Positions 1 through 5,008 of a stretch of 5,149 nucleotides of DNA are shown here, piece by piece. Source of the DNA: Clostridium sp. CAG:1013 (GTDB lineage Bacteria; Bacillota; Clostridia; Oscillospirales; Acutalibacteraceae); the NCBI GenBank assembly GCA_000432995.1, contig HF972686.1, positions 5,341 to 10,489 of the forward strand, given 5' to 3'. The position numbers and the translations under genes are program-made. Numbering within the stretch: the stretch's first letter is position 1; each line of letters starts with the position of its first letter. The notes beneath the pieces are model-generated. The model was not told the origin of the DNA. It was given only the letters and a program-made list of their open reading frames with translations, and did not search any database.

Positions 1-396
1 GCCGCCCATGCGCAGGTTCTTCTCCTCGGCCAGAGCCACCAGCTCAGAGGCCTCTTCCATGTCCACTGCCAAAGGCTTCTCGGAGTATACGTGCTTGCCA
101 TGGAACAGAGCTTCCTTGGTCACGCCGTAATGCTCATGAGGACGGGTCAGGTTGAGGATCACCTCTACCTCAGGGTCGTTGAAAGCCTCAAACATATCTT
201 TATAGATCTTGGGTTCCCGGACGGCGGCGCCTTCCGCGATCTGCTCTTTCACGTAAGCAACGCCTTTTTCGGCCCGCTCAGGAATGAGATCACATACGCC
301 TACCAGGTCCAGTTCCCGAAAGACCTTGGTAATGTTCTGCAAATAAATACCACTGATGGCGCCCACGCCGATCATGGCTACTTTCACTTTTTCCAA
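1..396 (-). CDS. Gfo/Idh/MocA-family NAD(P)-dependent oxidoreductase, N-terminal part (continues off the left edge)
   Basis: The reverse strand encodes 132 residues with no stop before the edge, about a third of a usual 330-400 residue family member. The product is expected to be a cytoplasmic dehydrogenase acting on a sugar, inositol or related polyol; the substrate cannot be read from this part. The N-terminus is a Rossmann fold: strand EKVKVAMIG, then the dinucleotide-binding loop G10-V-G12-A-I-S15. An acidic residue, D36, closes the second strand (LVGVCD). NLTRPHEHYG (82-91) and the family hallmark E106-K107-P108 follow in the usual order. The start is TTG at 396-394. An in-frame TGA at 402-400 excludes any earlier start, GGAGG at 409-405 lies 8 nt upstream, and the first internal ATG (residue 8) would cut into the first beta strand. 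It is divergent from an AraC-type regulator, which probably controls it. The family assignment is firm; the substrate is unknown. Confidence 0.93.
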   Translation of the reverse strand, partial: MEKVKVAMIGVGAISGIYLQNITKVFRELDLVGVCDLIPERAEKGVAYVKEQIAEGAAVREPKIYKDMFEAFNDPEVEVILNLTRPHEHYGVTKEALFHGKHVYSEKPLAVDMEEASELVALAEEKNLRMGG

Positions 397-436
397 AGGT
401 CACGCCTCCGTTTCCGTCATTTGTCATGACTTTTGG
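393..436. repeat. Imperfect inverted repeat across the oxidoreductase leader and start codon
   Basis: The arms CCAAAGGTCA (393-402) and TGACTTTTGG (427-436) are inverted copies with one mismatch, separated by 24 bp. The left arm covers the TTG start codon and the right arm covers the predicted minus-strand transcription start. A perfect 8 bp palindrome, GTCATGAC (423-430), overlaps the right arm. It could be an operator or an mRNA hairpin; the sequence does not decide. Confidence 0.4.
405..409 (-). promoter_or_regulatory. Ribosome binding site fixing the TTG start of the oxidoreductase
   Basis: On the minus strand GGAGG sits 8 nt before TTG (396-394). An in-frame TGA lies between this site's 3' side and the TTG (402-400), so no longer N-terminus is possible in this frame. 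This decides the non-ATG start. Confidence 0.8.
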
Positions 437-465
437 TTGCATTATAGCATTGTTTCTGGTAGAAT
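437..465 (+). promoter_or_regulatory. Sigma-A type promoter for the araC-family gene
   Basis: TTGCAT (437-442), a 17 bp spacer and TAGAAT (460-465), with TG at 457-458 giving an extended -10. The predicted start near 472 leaves a leader of about 79 nt before the ATG at 551. The -35 hexamer shares bases 441-442 with the -10 of the opposing promoter. Confidence 0.65.
441..449 (-). promoter_or_regulatory. Extended -10 promoter for the oxidoreductase gene
   Basis: Read on the minus strand this is TGCTATAAT, a consensus TATAAT with the extended TGn motif. No good -35 hexamer is present at 16-18 bp (ACGTAT at 17 bp), which is typical of extended -10 or activator-dependent promoters. Transcription would start near 434, giving a leader of about 38 nt. 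The element overlaps the -35 of the divergent araC promoter. Confidence 0.65.
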
Positions 466-509
466 ACGTGCTAAAAGATGATTTTTTACTGCCATTTTTT
501 GCGGTTTTA

Positions 510-531
510 GGAAGGCACTCTCCCGCCTTCC
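510..531 (+). promoter_or_regulatory. Hairpin in the araC leader just before its ribosome binding site
   Basis: GGAAGGC (510-516) and GCCTTCC (525-531) form a perfect 7 bp stem with an 8 nt loop (517-524). It lies between the predicted transcription start and the Shine-Dalgarno at 539-543. No T-tract follows, so it is not an ordinary terminator. The loop contains CTCTC (518-522), complementary to GAGAG (536-540) beside the Shine-Dalgarno core. Its function is unknown. Confidence 0.4.
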
Positions 532-538
532 CCCAGAG

Positions 539-543
539 AGGAG
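539..543 (+). promoter_or_regulatory. Ribosome binding site deciding the araC-family start
   Basis: AGGAG, within the purine run AGAGAGGAG (535-543), is 7 nt before ATG 551. The alternative TTG at 545 is too close to be served by it, so the shorter form is preferred. Confidence 0.8.
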
Positions 544-550
544 TTTGGAC

Positions 551-1384
551 ATGCACGCGTTCTTTGAGGCTCGGAAAGAGCCCTTTTCCATCCATGTGGC
601 GAAAGACCTGACGTTCCCCCTTCACCTTCACCCCCAGCTGGAGCTGTTTCTGGTATTGTCCGGCAAGTCGGCGGTGACGGTCCGGGGCCAGGCCAAGGTG
701 TTGGAGCCGGGATGCCTGGCGGTGATGTTTCCCAATCAGGTCCACGGCTACGCGGCCTTGGAGCCCAATACCCAGGCGGCGCTGCTGGTGTGCGACCTTT
801 CCTACACCGGAGGCTACGGGGACGCCCTGCTCCGCAGCCATCCGGAGGATCCCTTCCTCTCCCGGGAGCAGGTCCATCCCAATATCCTGTTTGCCATAGA
901 GGCTCTGGAAAAAGAGGAGGGCTGCCTGGAACAGAATCCGGTAGTGGGCCCCTTTGTGCAGCTGGTGCTGGCCCGGGCCATGCCGGAGCTTTCCCTGGCC
1001 AGGAACCAGGCCGCCGACCGAAAAGAACTGACCTACCAGATCTCCCACTATGTGGGGGAGCATTTCCGGGAGCCCCTTACTCTGGGAGAGCTGGCCCGGG
1101 AGCTGGGCATGAACAAGTACCACCTGTCCCACGTGTTTTCCGAGAAGATGGGCCAGAGCTTTCCCTCCTACCTGGCAAGCATCCGTCTTTCCTGTGCTTG
1201 TTCCGCCCTGGCGGAGACGGACCGCTCTGTTACACAGATCGCTGAAGAGTGCGGTTTTGAGAGCCAGAGGTCCTTTTTCCGGGTGTTTCAGCAGCATATG
1301 GGCACCACGCCTCTCCAGTACCGCCGCAACGCCCAGCCGGTCATGGACAGCCGCCCGGTGGGAGCTGCTTCCCGGGAAGGGTGA
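551..1384 (+). CDS. AraC-family transcriptional regulator with N-terminal cupin sensor domain
   Basis: This is a 277-residue DNA-binding regulator, the usual length for cupin-type AraC proteins. Residues about 10-95 form the effector-binding cupin, with the motif HLHPQLELFLVLSG (25-38) and a later PNQVHGY (61-67). The C-terminal DNA-binding domain carries two helix-turn-helix units. The first is around LTLGELARELGMNKYHLSHVF (176-196); the second, with the family signature, is in SVTQIAEECGFESQRSFFRVF (226-246), followed by GTTPLQYR. ATG at 551 is chosen over TTG at 545 because AGGAG (539-543) is 7 nt before the ATG but only 1 nt before the TTG. The gene is divergent from a Gfo/Idh/MocA dehydrogenase with overlapping promoters, so local control and autoregulation are likely. 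The effector is probably a sugar or sugar acid, but this is inference. A terminator follows. Confidence 0.95.
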   Translation: MHAFFEARKEPFSIHVAKDLTFPLHLHPQLELFLVLSGKSAVTVRGQAKVLEPGCLAVMFPNQVHGYAALEPNTQAALLVCDLSYTGGYGDALLRSHPEDPFLSREQVHPNILFAIEALEKEEGCLEQNPVVGPFVQLVLARAMPELSLARNQAADRKELTYQISHYVGEHFREPLTLGELARELGMNKYHLSHVFSEKMGQSFPSYLASIRLSCACSALAETDRSVTQIAEECGFESQRSFFRVFQQHMGTTPLQYRRNAQPVMDSRPVGAASREG

Positions 1385-1402
1385 CTATTATTATGGAAAG
1401 AG

Positions 1403-1438
1403 AAAAGGATCCCCCAGACGGCTTGGAGGATCCTTTTT
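1403..1438 (+). terminator. Rho-independent terminator of the araC-family gene
   Basis: AAAAGGATCC (1403-1412) pairs with GGATCCTTTT (1428-1437), enclosing a 15 nt loop that can add a small CCA/TGG stem, and ends in five Ts (1434-1438). It begins 18 nt after the araC stop. The A-tract on the left arm makes it potentially active on the minus strand too, backing up the convergent tRNA terminator. Confidence 0.85.
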
Positions 1439-1460
1439 CAGTGAGGCAAAAAACAGAAAG

Positions 1461-1495
1461 AAAAAACCGCTTGGGATGTTCATCCTAAGCGGTTT
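1461..1495 (-). terminator. Rho-independent terminator of the tRNA-Val gene
   Basis: On the minus strand AAACCGCTT (1495-1487) pairs with AAGCGGTTT (1472-1464). An inner AGGAT/ATCCC arm continues the stem above the main helix, and the structure ends in a run of six Ts (1466-1461). It begins only 4 nt after the encoded CCA end. In the plus direction only three Ts follow, so it is oriented for the tRNA. Confidence 0.88.
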
Positions 1496-1499
1496 GCTA

Positions 1500-1576
1500 T
1501 GGTGGGGACAACAGGACTCGAACCTGTGACCTCTTGCGTGTGAAGCAAGCGCTCTAACCAGCTGAGCTATGCCCCC
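1500..1576 (-). tRNA. tRNA-Val (anticodon CAC)
   Basis: A complete 77 nt cloverleaf reads on the minus strand. The acceptor is GGGGGCA/TGTCCCC with one G-U pair, and the D arm is GCTC/GAGC with loop AGCTGGTTA. The anticodon stem is CTTGC/GCAAG with loop TTCACAC, so the anticodon is CAC and reads GUG (valine). The variable loop is AGGTC and the T arm is ACAGG-TTCGAGT-CCTGT. The discriminator A (1503) and CCA (1502-1500) are encoded, as is common in Bacillota. It is a single-gene unit with its own promoter and terminator, facing the araC gene. Confidence 0.96.
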
Positions 1577-1588
1577 GTAACAGGCAAT

Positions 1589-1617
1589 AGTATATCAGAT
1601 TATTTATTTCCCGTCAA
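1589..1617 (-). promoter_or_regulatory. Strong promoter of the tRNA-Val gene, with AT-rich upstream element
   Basis: On the minus strand the -35 is TTGACG (1617-1612), the spacer is exactly 17 bp and the -10 is TATACT (1594-1589). Transcription should start near 1582, about 6 nt before the mature tRNA 5' end. Immediately upstream, 1638-1624 is entirely A/T (about -42 to -56), the position of an UP element at stable-RNA promoters. Confidence 0.88.
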
Positions 1618-1690
1618 CCCCTGATTTAAAAAATTTTTCCGGGACATTTTTCACCAGGGACCTTTGTCCAATCTGCCGCATAGGATGGTG

Positions 1691-1715
1691 CGGGAAACCT
1701 TTCCCGGAAGGGAGG
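1691..1715 (+). promoter_or_regulatory. Two overlapping hairpins before the lysin ribosome binding site
   Basis: CGGGAA (1691-1696) pairs with TTCCCG (1701-1706), a 6 bp stem with a 4 nt loop. Alternatively TCCC (1702-1705) pairs with GGGA (1710-1713) around a GGAA loop, extendable by two G-U pairs to 1700/1715, which would cover the Shine-Dalgarno (1711-1717). The two cannot form together. No convincing plus-strand promoter was found in 1577-1722, so the origin of the transcript is unknown. Confidence 0.35.
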
Positions 1716-1717
1716 TG
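1711..1717 (+). promoter_or_regulatory. Ribosome binding site deciding the GTG start of the lysin
   Basis: GGAGGTG lies 5 nt before GTG 1723. An in-frame TAG at 1681-1683, with no ATG, GTG or TTG codon between it and 1723, rules out any longer N-terminus. This is why no signal peptide can be hidden upstream. Confidence 0.85.
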
Positions 1718-1722
1718 GAAAC

Positions 1723-2601
1723 GTGGCGCAGCTTCCCAAAAAAGGCATTGACATCTCCGAGTTCAACGGGGATGTGGACCTGGCCGCCTTGAAGGGCCAG
1801 GTGGAATTTGTCATCATCCGCTGTGGGTATGGGGGAGATTACCCCAATCAGGACGACGTCCGGTTTGAGGAAAACGTCCGGAAAGCCGAAGCCGCTGGGA
1901 TCCCCTGGGGGACCTATCTCTACTCCTACGCCAAAGACACCGCCATGGCCAAAAGCGAAGCGGCTCACACTCTGCGGCTGCTCCAGGGCAAGCGTCCCCA
2001 GTACGGCGTGTGGTACGACGTGGAGGACGCTTCCCTGCCCCAGGGGGAAGCCATTGTGGACAACGTGGTGACCTACTGCCAGGCCGTGCAGCAGGCAGGG
2101 TATTACTGCGGGCTGTATTCCTTTTTGTCCTGGCTGGAAACAAGACTCAACAGTCCCCGCCTGGACCCTTACGACAAATGGGTGGCCCAGTGGAGCAGCC
2201 AGTTGGATTACAAAAAGCCTTTCGGCATGTGGCAGTTCACCGACAATCTGATCCTGAACGGGAAAGCCTTTGACGGCAACTGGGCCTATAAGGATTATCC
2301 CGCGCTGACGGGAGGAGAGGAGGTAGAGGAATTGACCCAAGAGCAAGTGATAAAAATCGCCCGAGAGCAGGCCCAGAAGGTCTACGACGAGAACGAGAAA
2401 AAGTATAAGACCATGGCGTCCCTGCCCTCCTGGGCGAAAGCGGCCGTAGAGCAGGTCTACCAGGAGTTGTCCCTGTCCGGAACCGGGGGCGATGGCACTC
2501 AGATCGACGCCAGCGACACCTACGTCCGAGCCTTGACAGTGATCGCCAAAGTGCTGGACAAACTGAACGGAAGTCCCGATAGTGGGGAAATTAAGAGTTA
2601 A
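1723..2601 (+). CDS. GH25 family muramidase (lysozyme), endolysin-like, with a C-terminal accessory domain
   Basis: The protein has 292 residues and starts with GTG. Residues about 7-195 are a glycoside hydrolase family 25 barrel, expected to cut the MurNAc-GlcNAc bond of peptidoglycan. Visible family features are GIDISEFNG (D10), the strand FVIIRCGYGG, YLYSYAKD, the acidic pair in YDVED (D99, E101), AGYYCGLYS, and WQF...FDGN (D184). A Glu-rich linker (199-203) follows. Next come a charged helix (about 205-231) and a small domain beginning LPSWAKAAVEQVYQEL (234-249); its general form resembles C-terminal segments of clostridial lysins, but I cannot name it. There is no signal peptide or membrane segment, so the protein would need a holin, lysis or another export route, as phage endolysins do. 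No holin or other phage gene is adjacent. A possible internal start lies at 2332. The family is firm; the biological role is open. Confidence 0.93.
   Translation: MAQLPKKGIDISEFNGDVDLAALKGQVEFVIIRCGYGGDYPNQDDVRFEENVRKAEAAGIPWGTYLYSYAKDTAMAKSEAAHTLRLLQGKRPQYGVWYDVEDASLPQGEAIVDNVVTYCQAVQQAGYYCGLYSFLSWLETRLNSPRLDPYDKWVAQWSSQLDYKKPFGMWQFTDNLILNGKAFDGNWAYKDYPALTGGEEVEELTQEQVIKIAREQAQKVYDENEKKYKTMASLPSWAKAAVEQVYQELSLSGTGGDGTQIDASDTYVRALTVIAKVLDKLNGSPDSGEIKS
2318..2334 (+). promoter_or_regulatory. Possible internal ribosome binding site and TTG start within the lysin gene
   Basis: AGGAGGT (2318-2324), inside the purine run from 2310, is a near-perfect Shine-Dalgarno placed 7 nt before TTG (2332-2334). 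That codon is Leu204 in the main frame, just after the GH25 domain. Initiation there would give an 89-residue C-terminal product ending at 2601. The same bases also encode the Gly-Gly-Glu-Glu-Val-Glu-Glu linker, so codon use alone could have produced the motif. Confidence 0.45.
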
Positions 2602-2616
2602 GATAAGCTGAAAAAC

Positions 2617-2654
2617 GGTCCCCCGGAGACAAGCTCTTCGGGGGATCACTTTTT
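2617..2654 (+). terminator. Rho-independent terminator of the lysin gene
   Basis: GGTCCCCCG (2617-2625) pairs with CGGGGGATC (2639-2647), 9 bp with one G-T pair. Inside, GAG (2626-2628) and CTC (2634-2636) can extend it. Five Ts follow at 2650-2654. It starts 15 nt after the stop codon and separates the lysin from galT. Confidence 0.88.
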
Positions 2655-2699
2655 GTAGAGATGAGAAGGGATTTTCTCAAATGGATTCGCCGGACCAAC

Positions 2700-2728
2700 T
2701 TGTTTCTTCCTGGGTTATGGTGTACAAT
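2700..2728 (+). promoter_or_regulatory. Promoter of the galT-comF-tcdA operon
   Basis: TTGTTT (2700-2705), a 17 bp spacer and TACAAT (2723-2728) match sigma-A elements well. Transcription would start near 2735, leaving a leader of about 54 nt before galT. It lies just after the lysin terminator, so the operon is probably independent of the lysin. Confidence 0.75.
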
Positions 2729-2743
2729 GAAATCCCAAGGAAG
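2706..2743. repeat. Inverted repeat flanking the galT -10 element (possible operator)
   Basis: CTTCCTGGG (2706-2714) is inverted as CCC-A-AGGAAG (2734-2743), nine matching pairs with one extra A at 2737. The dyad centre (about 2724.5) falls in the -10 hexamer, which itself overlaps the 6 bp palindrome TGTACA (2721-2726). The placement fits a repressor site, but no regulator can be named. Confidence 0.4.
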
Positions 2744-2788
2744 CAAGGGCAGAGACCAAGCAATCAAAAGCAGAAAGGGTGACGATGT

Positions 2789-4297
2789 ATGGAAATGGAT
2801 CGAGTGAATGTGGAGATCAGCCGACTTTTGCAGTATGGTTTGAAGAAGGGGCTCATTGCCCCGGAGGATCAGGCTTACGCCGCCAACCGGATCTTGGCTC
2901 TGCTGGGCCTGAGAGAATTTCAGTTCCAGCCGGTAGAGGAGGAATTGCGCTATCCGGCTCAGCCTCTGGAAGCCCTGTGCGATCTGGCTGTAGAGAAGGG
3001 GCTTATCGACCCCGACACCCGAGACGGACGGGATCAGTTTGACACGGAACTGATGAACTGCCTGATGCCCCGTCCCTCGGAAGTGGTGAAAAAATTTCGA
3101 GAACTGTATGCGCAGGACAAGCAGGCTGCTACCGATTATTATTACGATCTTTCCCGGGCATCCAACTACATCCGGGTGGACCGGATCGAAAAGGACAAAA
3201 TGTGGACTGCCCCCACAGAGTATGGTGACTTGGTGATCACCATCAACCTGTCCAAGCCGGAGAAAGATCCCAAGGCCATCGCCGCCGCCAAGAACGCTCC
3301 TCAGTCCGGCTATCCTAAGTGCGCCCTCTGCCGGGAGAACGAGGGCTTTTTGGGCAGCGCCAACCAGGCGGCCCGAGGTAATCACCGTCTGATCCCCCTG
3401 ACCCTGGGGGACGAGCCCTGGTTCTTGCAGTATTCCCCCTATGTGTACTACAACGAGCACTGCATCGTGCTCAGCGGGGAGCATCGCCCCATGAAAGTGA
3501 GCCGGGCCTCTATGGATCGGCTGTTGGAATTTGTCACCCTGCTGCCCCATTATTTCGTGGGCTCCAACGCGGATCTGCCCATTGTGGGTGGTTCCATTCT
3601 GTCCCACGATCATTTCCAGGGCGGCCGGTACGAATTCCCCATGGCCAAGGCGCCTATCCGGGAGCAGGTGGAGTTCCCCGGCTTTGAAGATGTGAGCGCC
3701 GGTATCGTCCATTGGCCCATGTCCGTCATCCGCCTGCGGGGCAAGGACCGGGAACGGCTGGCCTCTCTGGGAGAGAAGATCCTCTCCGCCTGGCGGGAAT
3801 ATTCCGACGAGAGCGCGGACATCCTGGCTTATACGGGGGACACTCCCCACAACACCATCACTCCCATTGCCCGGCGGCGTGGGGAGGACTACGAGTTGGA
3901 TCTGGTGCTGCGGAACAACCGCACCACAGAAGAGCATCCTCTGGGGCTGTTCCATCCTCATGCTCAGTACCACCATATTAAAAAGGAAAACATCGGCCTG
4001 ATTGAGGTGATGGGTCTGGCCATCCTGCCGCCCCGGCTGCTGACAGAGTGCGGGCTGCTGGAACAGGCTTTGAAAGATCCTGCCCAGGCCCAGGAGATCC
4101 TCGCCCGTCCTGAGATGGAAAAGCATCTGGACTGGTATGAGGAGCTGAAAGCCGCCGGCGCGGGAGAAGGGGATACCCGCCGGGCTATCGAGGAGAGCAT
4201 CGGCGCCATCTTCGGGAAGATCCTGGGTAACGCCGGCGTTTACAAGGATACTCCCGAAGGCCGGGAAGCCTTCCGACGGTTCTGCCGTTCCCTGTGA
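2789..4297 (+). CDS. galT: UDP-glucose--hexose-1-phosphate uridylyltransferase (galT family 2)
   Basis: This 502-residue cytoplasmic enzyme transfers UMP between UDP-glucose and galactose-1-phosphate, the second step of galactose use in the Leloir pathway. The length and motifs fit the Bacillota-type family 2, not the shorter E. coli type. Recognisable segments are YYYDLSRASNYIRVDRI and YPKCALCRENEGFLG (C178, C181). SHDHFQGGRYEFPM follows (272-285; H273 and H275 in the nucleotidyl-transfer HxHxQ-like motif, Q277), then GLFHPHAQYHHIKKENIGLIEVMG (H389, H391) and the C-terminal YKDTPEGREAFRRF. ATG 2789 is preferred: GGTGA (2778-2782) is 6 nt upstream, while the out-of-frame ATG at 2785 is too close. 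It is first in the operon, and its TGA overlaps the GTG of comF. No galK or galE is in view, so substrates other than galactose cannot be excluded. Confidence 0.95.
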   Translation: MEMDRVNVEISRLLQYGLKKGLIAPEDQAYAANRILALLGLREFQFQPVEEELRYPAQPLEALCDLAVEKGLIDPDTRDGRDQFDTELMNCLMPRPSEVVKKFRELYAQDKQAATDYYYDLSRASNYIRVDRIEKDKMWTAPTEYGDLVITINLSKPEKDPKAIAAAKNAPQSGYPKCALCRENEGFLGSANQAARGNHRLIPLTLGDEPWFLQYSPYVYYNEHCIVLSGEHRPMKVSRASMDRLLEFVTLLPHYFVGSNADLPIVGGSILSHDHFQGGRYEFPMAKAPIREQVEFPGFEDVSAGIVHWPMSVIRLRGKDRERLASLGEKILSAWREYSDESADILAYTGDTPHNTITPIARRRGEDYELDLVLRNNRTTEEHPLGLFHPHAQYHHIKKENIGLIEVMGLAILPPRLLTECGLLEQALKDPAQAQEILARPEMEKHLDWYEELKAAGAGEGDTRRAIEESIGAIFGKILGNAGVYKDTPEGREAFRRFCRSL

Positions 4298-4992
4298 ACG
4301 TACTGCGTCCCCTCACTCTGAAAGAACGGGTGCTGTGCCTGTTCTTTCCTGCCAGATGTTTGAACTGCGGAAGAGCGGTTCTCCCGGAGCGGCTGTTTTG
4401 TGAGGACTGTGTCCCCAAGCTGCCCCGGGAGCCCTTCCTCCGTGAGTTCCCTCTGGAAGGGAGAAAACTGACTGTGGCAGCGCCTCTCTTGTATGAGGAG
4501 GACTTCCGGCAGACCCTGCGCCGGTTGAAATTCCAGGAGGAGTGGGGGCTTTGCCAACCGATGGCCTTGGTCATGGCGGAAGCCGCCGGGTCTCTTTCCG
4601 GAGAGCACACCCTGGTGACTTGGGTACCCATGTCCGACAAAAAGCTGCGGATGCGGGGCTACAACCAGAGTGCCCTGCTGGGAAGAGCCGTGGCCAAGGA
4701 GTTGGGCCTGCCCGGCCGTGAGGTCTTGGAGCAGACCCGGGAAATGGAGACACAACACACATTGAATCGGCCCCAGCGGGCGGACAATGTCCGGGACGCT
4801 TACCGGGCGAGAAGTTCTGTCCGTGGGGAACGGATATTGCTGGTGGACGATATCGTGACCACGGGAGCCACGCTGCGTTCCTGCGCCAAAGCCTTATACC
4901 AGGCAGGCGCCGCCGGGGTGGAATGCCTGTGCGCCGCCAGCAGCGCTTTCCGTCCTGGGGAGGAAGTTCCCAAGGACGGGGAAACTTGGTAA
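4294..4992 (+). CDS. comF: ComF family protein (phosphoribosyltransferase-like, competence-associated)
   Basis: The protein has 232 residues, the usual size for ComF/ComFC. The N-terminus has a zinc-ribbon-like set of four cysteines, C22-x2-C25 and C36-x2-C39 (PARCLNCGR and LFCEDC). The middle has the conserved segment VTWVPMSDKKLRMRGYNQ. The C-terminal half is a type I PRTase fold with the PRPP-binding loop RILLVDDIVTTGAT (180-193; D185, D186). In Bacillus, Haemophilus and Helicobacter relatives the protein supports uptake of single-stranded DNA during transformation; many non-competent bacteria also keep it with an unclear role. The GTG start overlaps the galT stop by four bases (GTGA, 4294-4297). 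I see no Shine-Dalgarno in the preceding 20 nt, so translation is probably coupled to galT. The next possible start, GTG 4330, would leave the Cys motif too close to the N-terminus. Confidence 0.92.
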   Translation: MNVLRPLTLKERVLCLFFPARCLNCGRAVLPERLFCEDCVPKLPREPFLREFPLEGRKLTVAAPLLYEEDFRQTLRRLKFQEEWGLCQPMALVMAEAAGSLSGEHTLVTWVPMSDKKLRMRGYNQSALLGRAVAKELGLPGREVLEQTREMETQHTLNRPQRADNVRDAYRARSSVRGERILLVDDIVTTGATLRSCAKALYQAGAAGVECLCAASSAFRPGEEVPKDGETW

Positions 4993-4995
4993 GAA

Positions 4996-5001
4996 AAGGA
5001 G
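4996..5001 (+). promoter_or_regulatory. Ribosome binding site of tcdA
   Basis: AAGGAG is 7 nt before ATG 5009 and 3 nt after the comF stop codon. Together with the 16 nt intergenic gap this supports co-transcription and fixes the tcdA start. Confidence 0.82.
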
Positions 5002-5008
5002 AGAGTCC

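Noticed and set aside
400..420. Six-codon upstream ORF (MTETEA) in the oxidoreductase leader
   Set aside because: It lacks a Shine-Dalgarno of its own and is too short to distinguish from chance. It is useful only because its TGA proves that the TTG at 396 must be the start.
482..508. Three T-tracts (482-487, 495-500, 505-508) in the araC leader as a terminator or attenuator
   Set aside because: No stable hairpin precedes any of the tracts, so they look like AT-rich leader sequence and not a termination signal.
290..1297. Long open frame on the minus strand opposite the araC-family gene
   Set aside because: It crosses the divergent promoter region and overlaps the oxidoreductase out of frame. 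The translation shows no family features, while the plus strand encodes a clear AraC protein.
1664..1686. TTGTCC and TAGGAT as a possible promoter for the lysin gene
   Set aside because: The spacing is only 11 bp, too short for a sigma-A promoter, and no better pair was found in 1577-1722.
1500..1723. tRNA gene beside a lysin as a possible phage attachment site and prophage remnant
   Set aside because: No integrase, no second copy of the tRNA 3' end and no other phage genes are visible. The lysin lies on the tRNA 5' side, whereas integration normally uses the tRNA 3' half.
2663..2678. Small inverted repeat GAGAA-N6-TTCTC after the lysin terminator
   Set aside because: The 5 bp AT-containing stem has no T-tract after it and no link to a start codon, so it is within chance expectation.
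2591..4126. Long open frame on the minus strand opposite galT (511 codons)
   Set aside because: It is the antisense shadow of a high-GC coding region. Its translation has no recognisable domain, and the plus strand carries a complete, motif-rich GalT.
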